Source: Luteococcus sp038433135
GTDB taxonomy: Bacteria; Actinomycetota; Actinomycetes; Propionibacteriales; Propionibacteriaceae
NCBI RefSeq assembly: GCF_038433135.1
Contig: NZ_JBCDMV010000002.1
Span: 186,001 to 250,000, forward strand
DNA length: 64,000 nt
Direction: 5' to 3'
Every line of letters begins with the position of its first letter. Position 1 is the first letter of the stretch. A program made the translations under genes and the position numbers. Positions 34,436 through 44,372 of the stretch are shown here, piece by piece. A model generated the notes under the pieces. It saw only the letters and a program-made list of their open reading frames with translations. It did no database searches and had not been told where the DNA came from.

Positions 34436-35602
34436 ATGATCACGACGGTGGCGGTGCGCGGGTTCCGCAGCCTGCGGGAGGTGGTCCTGCCGTTGGGCAA
34501 GGTGACGTTGGTCACCGGCGCCAATGGGGTCGGCAAGTCCAGCCTGTATCGCTCGCTCGGTCTGCTCGGCCAGGCGGCCGAGGGCAGCCTGGTGGCCTCG
34601 CTCGCCCGTCAGGGCGGCTTGGGGGCCGTGCTCTGGGCCGGGCCGGAGGTGATCAGCACGGCGATGCGATCCGGCGAGCAGCCCGTGCAGGGCAAGGGAA
34701 AACGGATCAACCCGGTCAGCCTCGGCCTGGGCTTCTGCACCGAGGATCTTGGCTACCTGATCGACGTTGGGCTGCCCAGCCCGCGCCCGACGATGTTCGT
34801 GCACGACCCGGAGATCAAGCGCGAGTTGATCTTCGGCGCCCCGGTGATGCGGCCCGCCAGCACCTTGGTGCGGCGCAAGCACTCCCGGGTGGAGGCGCGG
34901 CAGGATCGCTGGGAGCTGGTGATGGAGAACCTGCCAGAGCAGCTCAGCATCCTCTCCGAACTGTCCGAGCCCAACCTGTACCCAGAACTGGTGGCCATCC
35001 GACAGGAGGTGCGCAACTGGCGCTTCTACGACTCCTTCCGCACCGACGCGGCCGCCCCGGCCCGGGGGCTGCACATCAACACCTGGACCCCGGTGATGGC
35101 GGCCGACGGGTCGGATCTGGTGCCGGCGCTGCAGACCATCCGCGAATCCGCCTTCTGCGAGCCGCTGGAGCAGGCGGTGGCCCGCGCCTTCCCCGGCGGG
35201 CGGATCGCGGTGGCCGACAGCGGCACCCGGATGGAGCTGCAGTTCAGCCAGCACGGAATCCTGCGGCCGCTCACCGCCGAGGATCTCTCCGATGGAACCC
35301 TACGCTTCCTCCTGCTGGCCGCGGCCCTGCTCAGCCCCCGGCCGCCCCGGCTGCTGGTGCTCAACGAACCCGAGACCAGCCTGCACCCGCAGATGCTGCC
35401 AGCCCTGGCGGAGCTGATCATCGCCGCCAGCAAACGGACCCAGATCGTCGTGGTCTCACACGCCAGCGGGCTGGTCGACGGGCTGCGGGAGGGGCTGGGA
35501 GACGATCTTGAACACCACGAGTTGATCAAGGACACCGGGGAGACCATGGTGGCCGGCCGCGGCATCTTCGACCGCCCGGTGTGGGACTGGGGGAGCCGCT
35601 GA
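34436..35602 (+). CDS. AAA-family ATPase (AAA_21/OLD-like, without TOPRIM)
   Basis: The 388-residue protein has an SMC/ABC-like ATPase core: Walker A GANGVGKSS (about residues 29-37), a signature-like LSDGTLR, Walker B LLVLNEPETSLHP and the switch histidine VVSH. The RGFRSLREV start is typical of the AAA_21/DUF2813 group. No TOPRIM nuclease domain follows, so it is not a full OLD protein. Homologues occur in repair and defence loci, but here it stands alone between the Tad locus and a helicase. Confidence 0.75.
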   Translation: MITTVAVRGFRSLREVVLPLGKVTLVTGANGVGKSSLYRSLGLLGQAAEGSLVASLARQGGLGAVLWAGPEVISTAMRSGEQPVQGKGKRINPVSLGLGFCTEDLGYLIDVGLPSPRPTMFVHDPEIKRELIFGAPVMRPASTLVRRKHSRVEARQDRWELVMENLPEQLSILSELSEPNLYPELVAIRQEVRNWRFYDSFRTDAAAPARGLHINTWTPVMAADGSDLVPALQTIRESAFCEPLEQAVARAFPGGRIAVADSGTRMELQFSQHGILRPLTAEDLSDGTLRFLLLAAALLSPRPPRLLVLNEPETSLHPQMLPALAELIIAASKRTQIVVVSHASGLVDGLREGLGDDLEHHELIKDTGETMVAGRGIFDRPVWDWGSR

Positions 35603-35655
35603 CAGGTGGAGAGCGGGCGGCTGAACACGGCCCCGCGCGGTACGAGGCAGGGTCT

Positions 35656-35756
35656 GAACCACGGTTCCCGAGCTTGTCGAGGGTGTTCGAAAGGGGCCTC
35701 GACGGGCTCGGCCATCGTGGTTGCGACACCACGGTCCCCGAGCTCGTCGAGGGGGT
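35656..35756. repeat. REP-like repeat, three units
   Basis: Units CCCGAGCTTGTCGAGGG, GGCCTCGACGGGCTCGGCC and CCCCGAGCTCGTCGAGGGGG alternate in orientation between two convergent genes, and may act as the transcription boundary. Confidence 0.8.
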
Positions 35757-35762
35757 GGGCGG

Positions 35763-38036
35763 TCACGCCGTGAACTCGTCGATCCCCAACAGGGCAGAAA
35801 GCAGGCGTCGGGCGGCATCCTTGTCCAGCACCTGGTTGGCATTGCCGCACTTGGGGCTGACCACGCAGCGGGGGCAGCCTGCGTCACACTCGCACTGCTC
35901 CAGCCGCTCCAGCGTCGCCAGGGCCCACACCTCGGCGCGCTCGTAGCCGCGGTCGGCAAAACCGGCGCCGCCCGGGTGCCCGTCGTGCACGACGATGGTG
36001 CACCGCCCCGTGTCGGGGTGCACGATCGTCGAGACCCCGCCGATGTCCCACCGGTCGCAGGGCGCGAACATCGGCAGCAGCCCGATCGCGCAGTGCTCTG
36101 CGGCGTGCACCGCACCGGCCAGTTGCACGGCATTCATCCGCAGCTCGGCCACCAGGTCGTCGGGCACCTCCCACCACATCGCCCGGGTGCGCAGCGTGTG
36201 CTCGTCCATCTCCAGCGGGGTGGTGTCCCACACCTCGCCGGTGATCTCGTCGCGTCGCAGGTAGCCAATCACCTGTTCGGTGATCTCCACGTCGCCGCAG
36301 GAGACCACGCCACGGCCGAAGTCCCTGGTCTGGGAGGTCCCAAGGATCCGCACCTCGGAGAGGCTCTTAGGCTGGGTGAAGTAGCCGGGGCGCTCGGTGT
36401 GCACCAGCGCCTGCAATTCGTCGGGCAGGTACTCGTCCACCAGCCACTGCTCGCCAAGGTGCAGGTAGACCGCCCCGGGATGCACCGTCCGGTCCGCGGC
36501 ACCGCGTTCGATCTGGCCCACCACCCGGCCGGTCGCGGATTCCACGATGTCCAGCGGCCGCCCGCCCAGGGAGCGCAGGTCGATCGAGTCCACCGCCCGC
36601 TCCGGCCGGGTCCAGAACCAGCCCGTCGGGCGCTCCCGCAGCAGCCCCTGACGCGCCAACTGGCTGCACAGCCGGGTCATCTGGTCACCAAACCAGCGGG
36701 CATCGTCGCTGGTCAGTGCCGCTTCCTGGGCGGCGGCCGCCAGGTGCGGGCCAAGGATGTACGGGTTCTCGGGGTGCAGCACCGTGGATTCCACCGGGGC
36801 GTCGAAGATCAGCTCCGGGTGGCTGAACAGGTAGACGTCCAGCGGATCCTCCCGGGCCATCAGCACCACCAGCGCGTCGCGTTCCCCGCGGCCGGCCCGC
36901 CCGGCCTGCTGCCACAGCGCGGCCAGCGTCCCCGGGAAGCCGCAGATCAGCACCGCATCCATCCCTGCCACGTCGATGCCCAGCTCCAGCGCATTGGTGG
37001 CCGCCACGCCCCGCAACTTGCCGGAGCTCAGCGCCCGTTCGATGCCGCGACGATCCTGCGCCAGGTACCCGGAACGGTAGGACGCAATCGCCCCGCCCGT
37101 GGTCACCCGCTCCTGCGCCCGCACCGCGATCAGTTCCGCCAAGGTGCGGCTGGCGACGAAGGTGATCACCTGTTTTCCTTGGTCAACCAGTCTTGCCATC
37201 ACCCGGGCCGCGTCGCCATGGGGCGTGTCCGACGGCTGCCAGAGCAGCACATCGCGAGCCGCATGCGGGGAGGCGTCATCGTCCACCACCTCGATCTCGC
37301 CCTCACCGATCAGCCGACCACCGGCCTCCCCGGCATTGGTCGCGGTGGCAGAGGCCAGGATGAAGGTCGGGTTGGCGCCGTACATTGCGCACAGCCGGCG
37401 CAGCCGTCGGATCACGGCGGCGACGTGGGCACCGAAGACGCCGCGGTAGCGGTGCGCCTCGTCGATCACCACATAGCGCAGCGATCCCAGGAAACCGGCC
37501 CAGCGGGAGTGGTTGGGCAACACCGAACGGTGAAGCATGTCCGGATTGGTCAGTACGAAACTGGCGAAGTCCCGGGCGAAGCGGCGTTCCTGCTGGTCAG
37601 AGTCACCGTCGAGGCAGGTGATCTTCCAACCATCGGGGCCCAACTCGGTGGCGCTGCGCAGCTGGTCGTGCGCCAGGGCCTTGGTGGGCGCCAGGTAGAG
37701 CGCGGTGTGCTTGCGGGTCACCAGCCGGGCCCGCGGTGATTCGACCGGCACGCCCAGCGCCCCCTCAGCCACGGCGGTGGCGGCCATCACCGGCAGCAGG
37801 TAGGCCAGGGTCTTGCCCGACGCGGTGGAGGTGCAGATCGCGGCGTGCCGGCCGGCGAAGGCGTGCTCGGCCAGCTGGGTCTGGTGCCGCCACGGCCGCG
37901 CGATTCCCTTGTCCTGCACGGATTCCAGCACCGGGGCGGGCAGCCAGACTGGCCAGTCGGTGGTGGTGCCGGGGCTGGCATCGCGATGGTGCGCGTGGGT
38001 CACCTCGTCGCCCATCAACCACTCCGGAACAGCCAT
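35763..38036 (-). CDS. MrfA/Lhr-like superfamily 2 DNA helicase with C-terminal zinc motif
   Basis: The 757-residue helicase has ICTSTASGKTLAY (motif I), APTKALAHDQL, DEAH (VIDEAHRYRG), SATATN (motif III), FVASR, and QQAGRAGRG (motif VI). It ends with a DUF1998-like region containing four cysteines, CECDAGCPRCVVSPKC, which is iron-sulfur or zinc binding in the MrfA/YprA group that acts in crosslink repair with MrfB. No MrfB-type exonuclease is adjacent. ATG 38036 (MAVPEWLMG) fits the usual family N-terminus; longer upstream extensions are unlikely. Confidence 0.88.
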   Translation of the reverse strand: MAVPEWLMGDEVTHAHHRDASPGTTTDWPVWLPAPVLESVQDKGIARPWRHQTQLAEHAFAGRHAAICTSTASGKTLAYLLPVMAATAVAEGALGVPVESPRARLVTRKHTALYLAPTKALAHDQLRSATELGPDGWKITCLDGDSDQQERRFARDFASFVLTNPDMLHRSVLPNHSRWAGFLGSLRYVVIDEAHRYRGVFGAHVAAVIRRLRRLCAMYGANPTFILASATATNAGEAGGRLIGEGEIEVVDDDASPHAARDVLLWQPSDTPHGDAARVMARLVDQGKQVITFVASRTLAELIAVRAQERVTTGGAIASYRSGYLAQDRRGIERALSSGKLRGVAATNALELGIDVAGMDAVLICGFPGTLAALWQQAGRAGRGERDALVVLMAREDPLDVYLFSHPELIFDAPVESTVLHPENPYILGPHLAAAAQEAALTSDDARWFGDQMTRLCSQLARQGLLRERPTGWFWTRPERAVDSIDLRSLGGRPLDIVESATGRVVGQIERGAADRTVHPGAVYLHLGEQWLVDEYLPDELQALVHTERPGYFTQPKSLSEVRILGTSQTRDFGRGVVSCGDVEITEQVIGYLRRDEITGEVWDTTPLEMDEHTLRTRAMWWEVPDDLVAELRMNAVQLAGAVHAAEHCAIGLLPMFAPCDRWDIGGVSTIVHPDTGRCTIVVHDGHPGGAGFADRGYERAEVWALATLERLEQCECDAGCPRCVVSPKCGNANQVLDKDAARRLLSALLGIDEFTA

Positions 38037-38289
38037 GGGGTTCAGGATGCCACGCGAAACACCCGCCACCCGCCGCGGTCCGGTGGCCTCCCGACGGACC
38101 AACCCTGCGAGAGTTGCGCAGACACCGCTGCCGCCGATCATCCGTACCCGGCTGACAAGGGTTTTCCCCGCCAGTCGGCTCGGGGCGCAGTGCTCGGGGA
38201 GCCGGATGCGCAACCCTCGCAGGGTTGGGTTGCCAAGCCAGCAGTCGGGGCGTGTTGCGTGCCGGGCTCCGGACCGTGAGCATTGACCC

Positions 38290-39792
38290 ATGCTCACTCC
38301 CAGCCAGGTTGACCAACTGCGCGATCGCCTCGAAGCCGCCAGCTACACCATCGACGCGGTGATCGACCGGATCGGTGAGGCCGGTCAGGAGGGGCTAGGC
38401 CGCAACTCCACCATCCCGGCGCTCGACGTGCTGGGGGAGGCCACCGACCCGCAGGCCGCGCTGATCAAGCTGTGGCCGCTGCAACAGCCGGTTCCCCTCG
38501 CCGCCGTCCGCGCAGCGCTGGTCGAGGGGGATCTCCTGGACACCCTAGTCGCCGCCGGGATCCTGGCCGTCGACGGCGACGTCGTCCGTGCCCTGGTGGA
38601 CATCCGGCCCTACGGCTCTGTAGACGACGGTGCGTCGGGCTGGATCGTCAGCGATCTCACCCCGGGGTTGGACCAGATCACCACCCGAACCCGGCCCGAC
38701 TACGTGTTGGGCGTCTCGCCCGCCTCCACCTCGCTGGCCCAGATGACCATGCGCACCAAGATCACCAGCGCCCTTGATCTTGGAACCGGGTGCGGGGTGC
38801 AGAGCCTGCACCTGGCCCGGCATGCGGATCACGTCGTCGCCACCGACATCAACCCGCGGGCGCTGGAGCTGGCCCGGCTGACCGCAGGGCTGAACCGCGT
38901 CGAGGTGGACATCCGAGACGGCAGCCTCTATGAACCCGTCGCGGGGGAGAAGTTTGACCTGATCGTCACCAACCCGCCCTATGTGATGAGCCCGCCGACC
39001 ACCGATGGCGAGCGGCTGGTCTATCGCGAGGGCAGCTTCGCCGGCGACGGCCTGGTCGAGGCCGTGGTCAAGGGCGCGCCCGCCCACCTCAACCCCGGCG
39101 GATCCCTGCAGGTGCTGTGCAACTGGGCGATCCTGGACGGCCAACCGTGGGAGCAGCGGCTGGCCGGTTGGGCCGAGGGCTCCGGTTGCGACGTCTGGGT
39201 GGTGGAGCGCGAACGGCTGGACATCTACAACTACATCGAGGTCTGGCTGACCGACGCCGGTCTGGCCGGCAGCCCGGAATGGGCCTCCCGCTACCGGGAA
39301 TGGATCGACTATTTCAAGGGTCTGGGGATCGTCGGCGTCGGGATGGGCTGGATCACCCTGACCCGCGCCGAGCGCACCACCCCCGACGTGCAGGTGGAGA
39401 GCTGGCCGCACGCCATCGCCCAGCCGGTCGGCGCGGCGCTGGCGGAGCATCAGGCCTGCGTCACCAATGCCCTGATGAGCGACGACGAACTGCTGGCCCA
39501 CCGCTGGAAGCTCGCGGATCACGTCAGTCAGGAAACCCTCGGTCAGCCGGGCGCGGCGGACCCGCAACACATCGTGCTGCGCAGCGCCACCGGTCTGCGT
39601 CGGGCGATGGAGGTGGACACCGCACTGGGCGGCGTGCTCGGCGCCTGCGACGGCGACCTCACCCTGGGGCAGCTCACCGCAGCCATCGCCACCATCCTGG
39701 AGGTGGACGAAGCCGCCCTTGTCGGCGCGATCCTCCCGGGAGTCAGGGAGGCTCTGCGCAATGGTCTGCTCACGGCATCCAGCGGAACCTGA
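38290..39792 (+). CDS. class I methyltransferase with NPPY motif
   Basis: The 500-residue protein has an N-terminal helical domain (about 1-120), a methyltransferase core with ALDLGTGCGVQSLHLA (motif I, about 162-177), VATDINPRAL and the catalytic TNPPYV, and a C-terminal domain of about 180 residues. NPPY indicates methylation of an amide or exocyclic nitrogen, as in small-domain rRNA/tRNA or release-factor methylases. The architecture matches an actinobacterial family of uncertain substrate. GAGCAT six bases before ATG suggests a leaderless start. Confidence 0.8.
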   Translation: MLTPSQVDQLRDRLEAASYTIDAVIDRIGEAGQEGLGRNSTIPALDVLGEATDPQAALIKLWPLQQPVPLAAVRAALVEGDLLDTLVAAGILAVDGDVVRALVDIRPYGSVDDGASGWIVSDLTPGLDQITTRTRPDYVLGVSPASTSLAQMTMRTKITSALDLGTGCGVQSLHLARHADHVVATDINPRALELARLTAGLNRVEVDIRDGSLYEPVAGEKFDLIVTNPPYVMSPPTTDGERLVYREGSFAGDGLVEAVVKGAPAHLNPGGSLQVLCNWAILDGQPWEQRLAGWAEGSGCDVWVVERERLDIYNYIEVWLTDAGLAGSPEWASRYREWIDYFKGLGIVGVGMGWITLTRAERTTPDVQVESWPHAIAQPVGAALAEHQACVTNALMSDDELLAHRWKLADHVSQETLGQPGAADPQHIVLRSATGLRRAMEVDTALGGVLGACDGDLTLGQLTAAIATILEVDEAALVGAILPGVREALRNGLLTASSGT

Positions 39793-40022
39793 CGTCCAAC
39801 CTCCCACGCAAGTTGATCGGGGAGTGGTGGAGAGTTCACCGGACGATTCTGGGGGTTGGGTCTGCTCCGCCAAGCCGTTACCCTGTGCTGAACCCGGCAC
39901 GCGCCCGTCGAACGGTCATCGCGTCGGGCTACCATGACCCACGACCCGGCCGCCGATGGACTCGTCCTTCGGCGGCCTTGCATCACATCCATCGCCGCGC
40001 CAGCAGTATTGAAGGAAAGCCC

Positions 40023-42824
40023 ATGACAGCCAGTCCCCGTCGCCTCGTGATCGTCGAGTCGCCCAAGAAGGTGCCCACGATCAAGGGTTATCTGGGTGAT
40101 GGTTACGTGGTCGACTCCTCCTACGGTCACGTCCGTGACCTGCCCACCGGATCGGCAGAGGTGCCGGCCAAGTACAAGGGCGAGAAGTGGGCGCGCACCG
40201 GCATCAATGTGGAGAACGACTTCGAGCCGCTTTATGTGGTGCAGTCGGACAAGCGTTCGGTGATGAAGAAGCTCAAGGACGAGCTCAAGGAGGCCGACGA
40301 ACTCTACCTGGCCACCGACGATGACCGCGAGGGCGAGGCGATTGCCTGGCACCTGCTGCAGGAGTTGAAGCCCAAGGTGCCGGTGAAGCGAATGGTCTTC
40401 CACGAGATCACCAAGAATGCGATCGACGCGGCCCTGGAGAACACCCGCGATCTTGATCTTGATCTGGTCGACGCCCAGGAGGCCCGGCGCATCCTGGACC
40501 GCCTCTACGGCTACGAGGTCAGCCCCGTGCTCTGGAAGAAGGTGATGCCCCGCCTGTCCGCCGGCCGGGTGCAGTCCGTCGCCACCCGCCTGGTGGTCGA
40601 CCGGGAGCGCGAGCGGATGGCCTTCCGCACCGCGAGCTACTGGGATCTGGAAGCCATCCTCGACGCGGGGGAGCAGGCAGAGCCGCGCAATTTCAGCGCC
40701 CGCCTGGCCACCCTGGACGGCGCGCGGGTCGCGTCGGGTCGGGACTTCGACGCCACCGGCACCCTGACCAGCAAGAACACCGTCGCGCTGGACGAGTCCG
40801 CGGCAAAGACCCTTGCCAACGCGCTGCAGGCGGCGCAGTTCAGCGTCACCTCGGTGGAATCGCGGCCGTACACCCGCAAGCCCTATGCCCCCTTCCGCAC
40901 CACCACGATGCAGCAGGAGGCCGGCCGCAAGCTGGGGATGAGCGCGCAGACCGCGATGAGCGTGGCGCAGAAGCTCTACGAGGGCGGCTTCATCACCTAC
41001 ATGCGTACCGACTCGGTGCAGCTCTCCAGTCAGGCGATCAGCGCGGCCCGCAGTCAGGCCGAGCAGCTCTTCGGCAAGCAGTACGTGCCGGACAAGCCGC
41101 GGCACTACAGCTCCAAGGTCAAGAACGCCCAGGAGGCGCACGAGGCGATCCGCCCCGCCGGTGAGAGCTTCCGCACCCCCGCCCAGACCGGTCTGCGCGG
41201 CGACCAGTTCCGGCTCTACGAGCTGATCTGGATGCGCACCATCGCGTCGCAGATGAAGGACGCCGAGGGCCAGTCGATGACGGTCAAGATCGACGCCCTG
41301 CCCGGTTCACCGGTGACGATCGGCGGTAGCGGTCTGGATTCCGTTGCCAAGGCCGGTTTCGTGGCCAGCGGCCGCACCATCACCTTTCACGGCTTCCTGA
41401 AGGCCTATGTGGAGGGCAGCGACGACGAGGACCAGAAGTCCGACGACGAGCAGGCCAAGCTGCCCAAGCTCACCGAGAAGCAGGCGTTGGAGGCGGCCAA
41501 GCTGAATGCCGCCGGGCACGCCACCAAGCCGCCGGCCCGCTACACCGAGCCGACGCTGGTGGCCAAGCTGGAGGAGCTGGAGATCGGCCGGCCCTCCACC
41601 TACGCGTCGATCATCCGCACCATCACCGCCCGGGACTATGTGTACAAGAAGGGGTCGGCGCTGGTCCCCACCTGGCTGGCCTTCGCCGTGACCAGGTTGC
41701 TGGAGGAGCACTTCCCCAAGCTGGTGGACTACCAGTTCACCGCCGCCATGGAGGGTGACCTGGACGAGGTGGCCAAGGGCAACCTGAAGCGGCTGCACGT
41801 GCTCAACCAGTTCTACTTCGGAGATGCTGCGGGCAGTGGCGACGCATCCGCCGAGCTCGCCCCCGACGGCCGCGAGGGCCTGCACCAGCTGGTGAACAAC
41901 CTGGGCGACATCGACGCCCGGGGCCTGTCCACCTTCGGGATCGGTGACCTGGATGACGGGATCAACGTCCGCGTGGGCCGCTACGGCACCTACGTCGAGG
42001 ACGAGGAGGGGCGTCGGGCCAATGTGGCCGACGACCTGCCCCCCGACGAGCTGACCGTCGAGGTGGCCAAGGAGCTGCTCAGCAAGCCGATGGGCGAGGA
42101 GCGGGAGCTGGGTCTGGACCCCGAGACCCACACCATGATCGTCGCCAGGAACGGCCGCTTCGGGCCCTATGTCACCGAGGTGCTGGGCGAGGACGTGCCC
42201 ACCAAGGGCAAGAATGCGGTCAAGCCGCGCACCGGCAGCCTGTTCAAGTCGATGAGCGTCGACGACGTCACGCTGGAGCAGGCGCTGCGGCTGATGAGCC
42301 TGCCGCGCGTGGTGGGCACCGACGCGGAGGGCGTCGAGATCACCGCCCAGAACGGCCGCTACGGCCCGTACCTGAAGAAGGGCACGGATTCGCGCAGCCT
42401 GACCACCGAGGAGCAGATCTTCGACATCACGCTGGAGGAGGCGCTGGCCATCTACGCGCAGCCCAAGCAGCGTGGCCGCGCCGCCGCCAAGCCCCCGCTG
42501 AAGGAGCTGGGTGAGGATCCGGAGAGCGGCAAGCCCGTCGTGGTGAAGGATGGCCGCTTCGGCGCCTATGTCACCGACGGTGAGTACAACGCCACCCTGC
42601 GCCGCGACGACTCGGTGGAGGAGATCACCCTGGAGCGCGCCGCGGAGCTGCTGGCCGAGAAGCGCGCCAAGGGCCCGGCCAAAAAGACCACCCGCAAGAA
42701 GACGGCCGCCAAGAAGACGACGGCAAAGAAGACCGCGGCCAAGACGACGGCGAAGAAGACCACCGCCAAGAAGACCACCGCGAAGAAGACGACGGCGAAG
42801 AAGGCGGCAACCCCGACGGAGTGA
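40023..42824 (+). CDS. topA: DNA topoisomerase I (type IA)
   Basis: The 933-residue enzyme relaxes negative supercoils. The TOPRIM domain has E12 (VIVESPKK) and DDDREGE; the catalytic tyrosine is Y326 in GFITYMRTDS. Four topoisomerase C-terminal repeat domains (ARNGRFGPYV, AQNGRYGPYL, VKDGRFGAYV patterns) replace zinc fingers, as in other actinobacteria. A terminal stretch of about 45 residues is KKTTAKK-type repeats, which aids processivity in mycobacterial TopA. GAAGGAAAG precedes ATG 40023. Confidence 0.97.
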   Translation: MTASPRRLVIVESPKKVPTIKGYLGDGYVVDSSYGHVRDLPTGSAEVPAKYKGEKWARTGINVENDFEPLYVVQSDKRSVMKKLKDELKEADELYLATDDDREGEAIAWHLLQELKPKVPVKRMVFHEITKNAIDAALENTRDLDLDLVDAQEARRILDRLYGYEVSPVLWKKVMPRLSAGRVQSVATRLVVDRERERMAFRTASYWDLEAILDAGEQAEPRNFSARLATLDGARVASGRDFDATGTLTSKNTVALDESAAKTLANALQAAQFSVTSVESRPYTRKPYAPFRTTTMQQEAGRKLGMSAQTAMSVAQKLYEGGFITYMRTDSVQLSSQAISAARSQAEQLFGKQYVPDKPRHYSSKVKNAQEAHEAIRPAGESFRTPAQTGLRGDQFRLYELIWMRTIASQMKDAEGQSMTVKIDALPGSPVTIGGSGLDSVAKAGFVASGRTITFHGFLKAYVEGSDDEDQKSDDEQAKLPKLTEKQALEAAKLNAAGHATKPPARYTEPTLVAKLEELEIGRPSTYASIIRTITARDYVYKKGSALVPTWLAFAVTRLLEEHFPKLVDYQFTAAMEGDLDEVAKGNLKRLHVLNQFYFGDAAGSGDASAELAPDGREGLHQLVNNLGDIDARGLSTFGIGDLDDGINVRVGRYGTYVEDEEGRRANVADDLPPDELTVEVAKELLSKPMGEERELGLDPETHTMIVARNGRFGPYVTEVLGEDVPTKGKNAVKPRTGSLFKSMSVDDVTLEQALRLMSLPRVVGTDAEGVEITAQNGRYGPYLKKGTDSRSLTTEEQIFDITLEEALAIYAQPKQRGRAAAKPPLKELGEDPESGKPVVVKDGRFGAYVTDGEYNATLRRDDSVEEITLERAAELLAEKRAKGPAKKTTRKKTAAKKTTAKKTAAKTTAKKTTAKKTTAKKTTAKKAATPTE

Positions 42825-42830
42825 CGAGGG

Positions 42831-42900
42831 CACCTCGACAAGCTCGGGGATCGTGGTGACGTCAGGACTGGACCGCGGCGGCCGAGCCTGTCGAGGCCTC
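42831..42900. repeat. REP-like repeat, inverted pair
   Basis: CACCTCGACAAGCTCGGGGATCG faces GCGGCCGAGCCTGTCGAGGCC directly after topA. Confidence 0.8.
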
Positions 42901-42992
42901 GTCGTCGGAAGCCGTCGAGGTCAAAGCGCCACGGTCACTTGCCAGCCACTAGGGTTCACCTAGCGGACCACGGAGCAGCACTAGGAGTAGTC

Positions 42993-44372
42993 ATGGCCAA
43001 GCAGCGCACCTTGCGATTTGAGATGCCCTTTGCCATGAGCGACCCGATCCTGGTGCATCCGGAGCTGGGCATCGAGCACGCCACCCATCGGCAGAAGCGC
43101 TCCTTCACCGTCGACACCACCTTGCTGGACACCCCGGATCACCGCCTGCTGCGCGCCGGGATCGTGCTGGCGCACCGGGTGACCGGCGGTCTGGGCGAGT
43201 GGTACCTGGACGCGCCCGGCTGGAATCCGTGGTTGCCGACCGATCGCGCCGAGCCGCTGGGCGCCGCGGGTGACCTGCCGGAGGGATTCGCCAGTCTGGT
43301 GCGTCCCTTCCGTCGCAGCGCAACGCTGGGCCCCGTCGCCGCGGTGAACACCGAGCGCAATGAGTGGCTCCTGCTGGACGACGACGGCGAGACCCTGGCC
43401 AAACTGCGCGACGAGCAGATCACCATCCGTCGCGGCGGGCTGACCACCGCCCGGCATCGCGAGCTCACCTTCACCGCCGAGGACTCGATGAATCGGGAGC
43501 AGCGGCGCTTCGTGCTGGAATCCGTGCTGGCGATCGGCGGCACCCAGGTGGAGCGTTTCCCCACCCTGGTGGAACGGATCGGCGCCCCGGCCACTGGCCT
43601 GACCGACTTCCGCGGGCCCTTCGAGCGCGACGACGATGCCACCCTGGAGGGCTTCGTCAGCTGGCTCTTCGCTCGTCGGCTGGATGCGGTGATGCGCGCC
43701 GACCTGACCCTGCGCAGCGGCCAGAGCACCGACATGGATCTGTTGCGCAGCGAACTGGCCGAATTCCGTGGCGAGGTGCGCAGCCTGGCCTTCGCGCTGG
43801 AACCGACCTGGCGGGAGGTGGTGGAGCAGGAGCTCGATCTGGTGCTGCACGAGCTGGCCTCGCGCACCATCCACCAACTGGGCGACGAGTACTTCGACGT
43901 GCTGGATTCCCTGGTCCTGGGCGTGCGCGCCCCCAAGCTGGGTGATCTCTCCCAGCAGCAGGCGCTGGCGGTGCTGATGCAGCAGGCGGTGGCCAGCGCG
44001 ACGATCCTGTTCGACCGGGCGCGGTCCCTGACGCTGAGCTCGCCGGATCATCGCTGGACGGCCACGCTGGCATCGGCGCAGCAGATGACCGCGCTGGCGC
44101 ACACCAACCAACTGCTCTTCGGCAAGAAGGCGCGCAAGCTGGAGCAGGCGCTGGACGAGGTGATCGAGCGCCTGCAGCTGGCGCAGATGCCGCCCGGCGT
44201 TGACGAGCCGGCGATCGACCTGGACTGGGATGCCGTGACGGCCTTCCAGGAGGGGCGCCGCTTCGAGCGTCGTCGGCAGGAGTGCAGCGCGGCCCGCCGG
44301 GTCTTCATCGACCAGTGGCCGACGCTGGAGCAGCGGATGCGCAAGCTGAAGAAGAAGGGGAAGATCACGTGA
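42993..44372 (+). CDS. divergent CYTH(-CHAD)-like protein
   Basis: The 459-residue protein shows a CYTH-type pattern, FTVDTTLLDTPDHRLLRAGIVLAHRVTG followed by GEWYLDAPG; its key elements are DTxD, LRAGIxLRxR-like and a glycine-tryptophan strand. Later DEQITIRR and RHRELTF strands fit a triphosphate-tunnel fold. The second half (about 215-459) is helical with a weak CHAD resemblance (STDMDLLRSELAEFRGE). The charged tunnel residues are poorly conserved, so activity on triphosphates or polyphosphate is uncertain. CTAGGAG precedes ATG. It overlaps tmk by GTGA. Confidence 0.6.
   Translation: MAKQRTLRFEMPFAMSDPILVHPELGIEHATHRQKRSFTVDTTLLDTPDHRLLRAGIVLAHRVTGGLGEWYLDAPGWNPWLPTDRAEPLGAAGDLPEGFASLVRPFRRSATLGPVAAVNTERNEWLLLDDDGETLAKLRDEQITIRRGGLTTARHRELTFTAEDSMNREQRRFVLESVLAIGGTQVERFPTLVERIGAPATGLTDFRGPFERDDDATLEGFVSWLFARRLDAVMRADLTLRSGQSTDMDLLRSELAEFRGEVRSLAFALEPTWREVVEQELDLVLHELASRTIHQLGDEYFDVLDSLVLGVRAPKLGDLSQQQALAVLMQQAVASATILFDRARSLTLSSPDHRWTATLASAQQMTALAHTNQLLFGKKARKLEQALDEVIERLQLAQMPPGVDEPAIDLDWDAVTAFQEGRRFERRRQECSAARRVFIDQWPTLEQRMRKLKKKGKIT

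Noticed and set aside
34436..35602. AAA ATPase considered as the ATPase of a two-gene defence system (Gabija or OLD-like)
   Set aside because: There is no TOPRIM domain and no partner helicase or nuclease in an operon; the following gene is convergent and separated by repeats.
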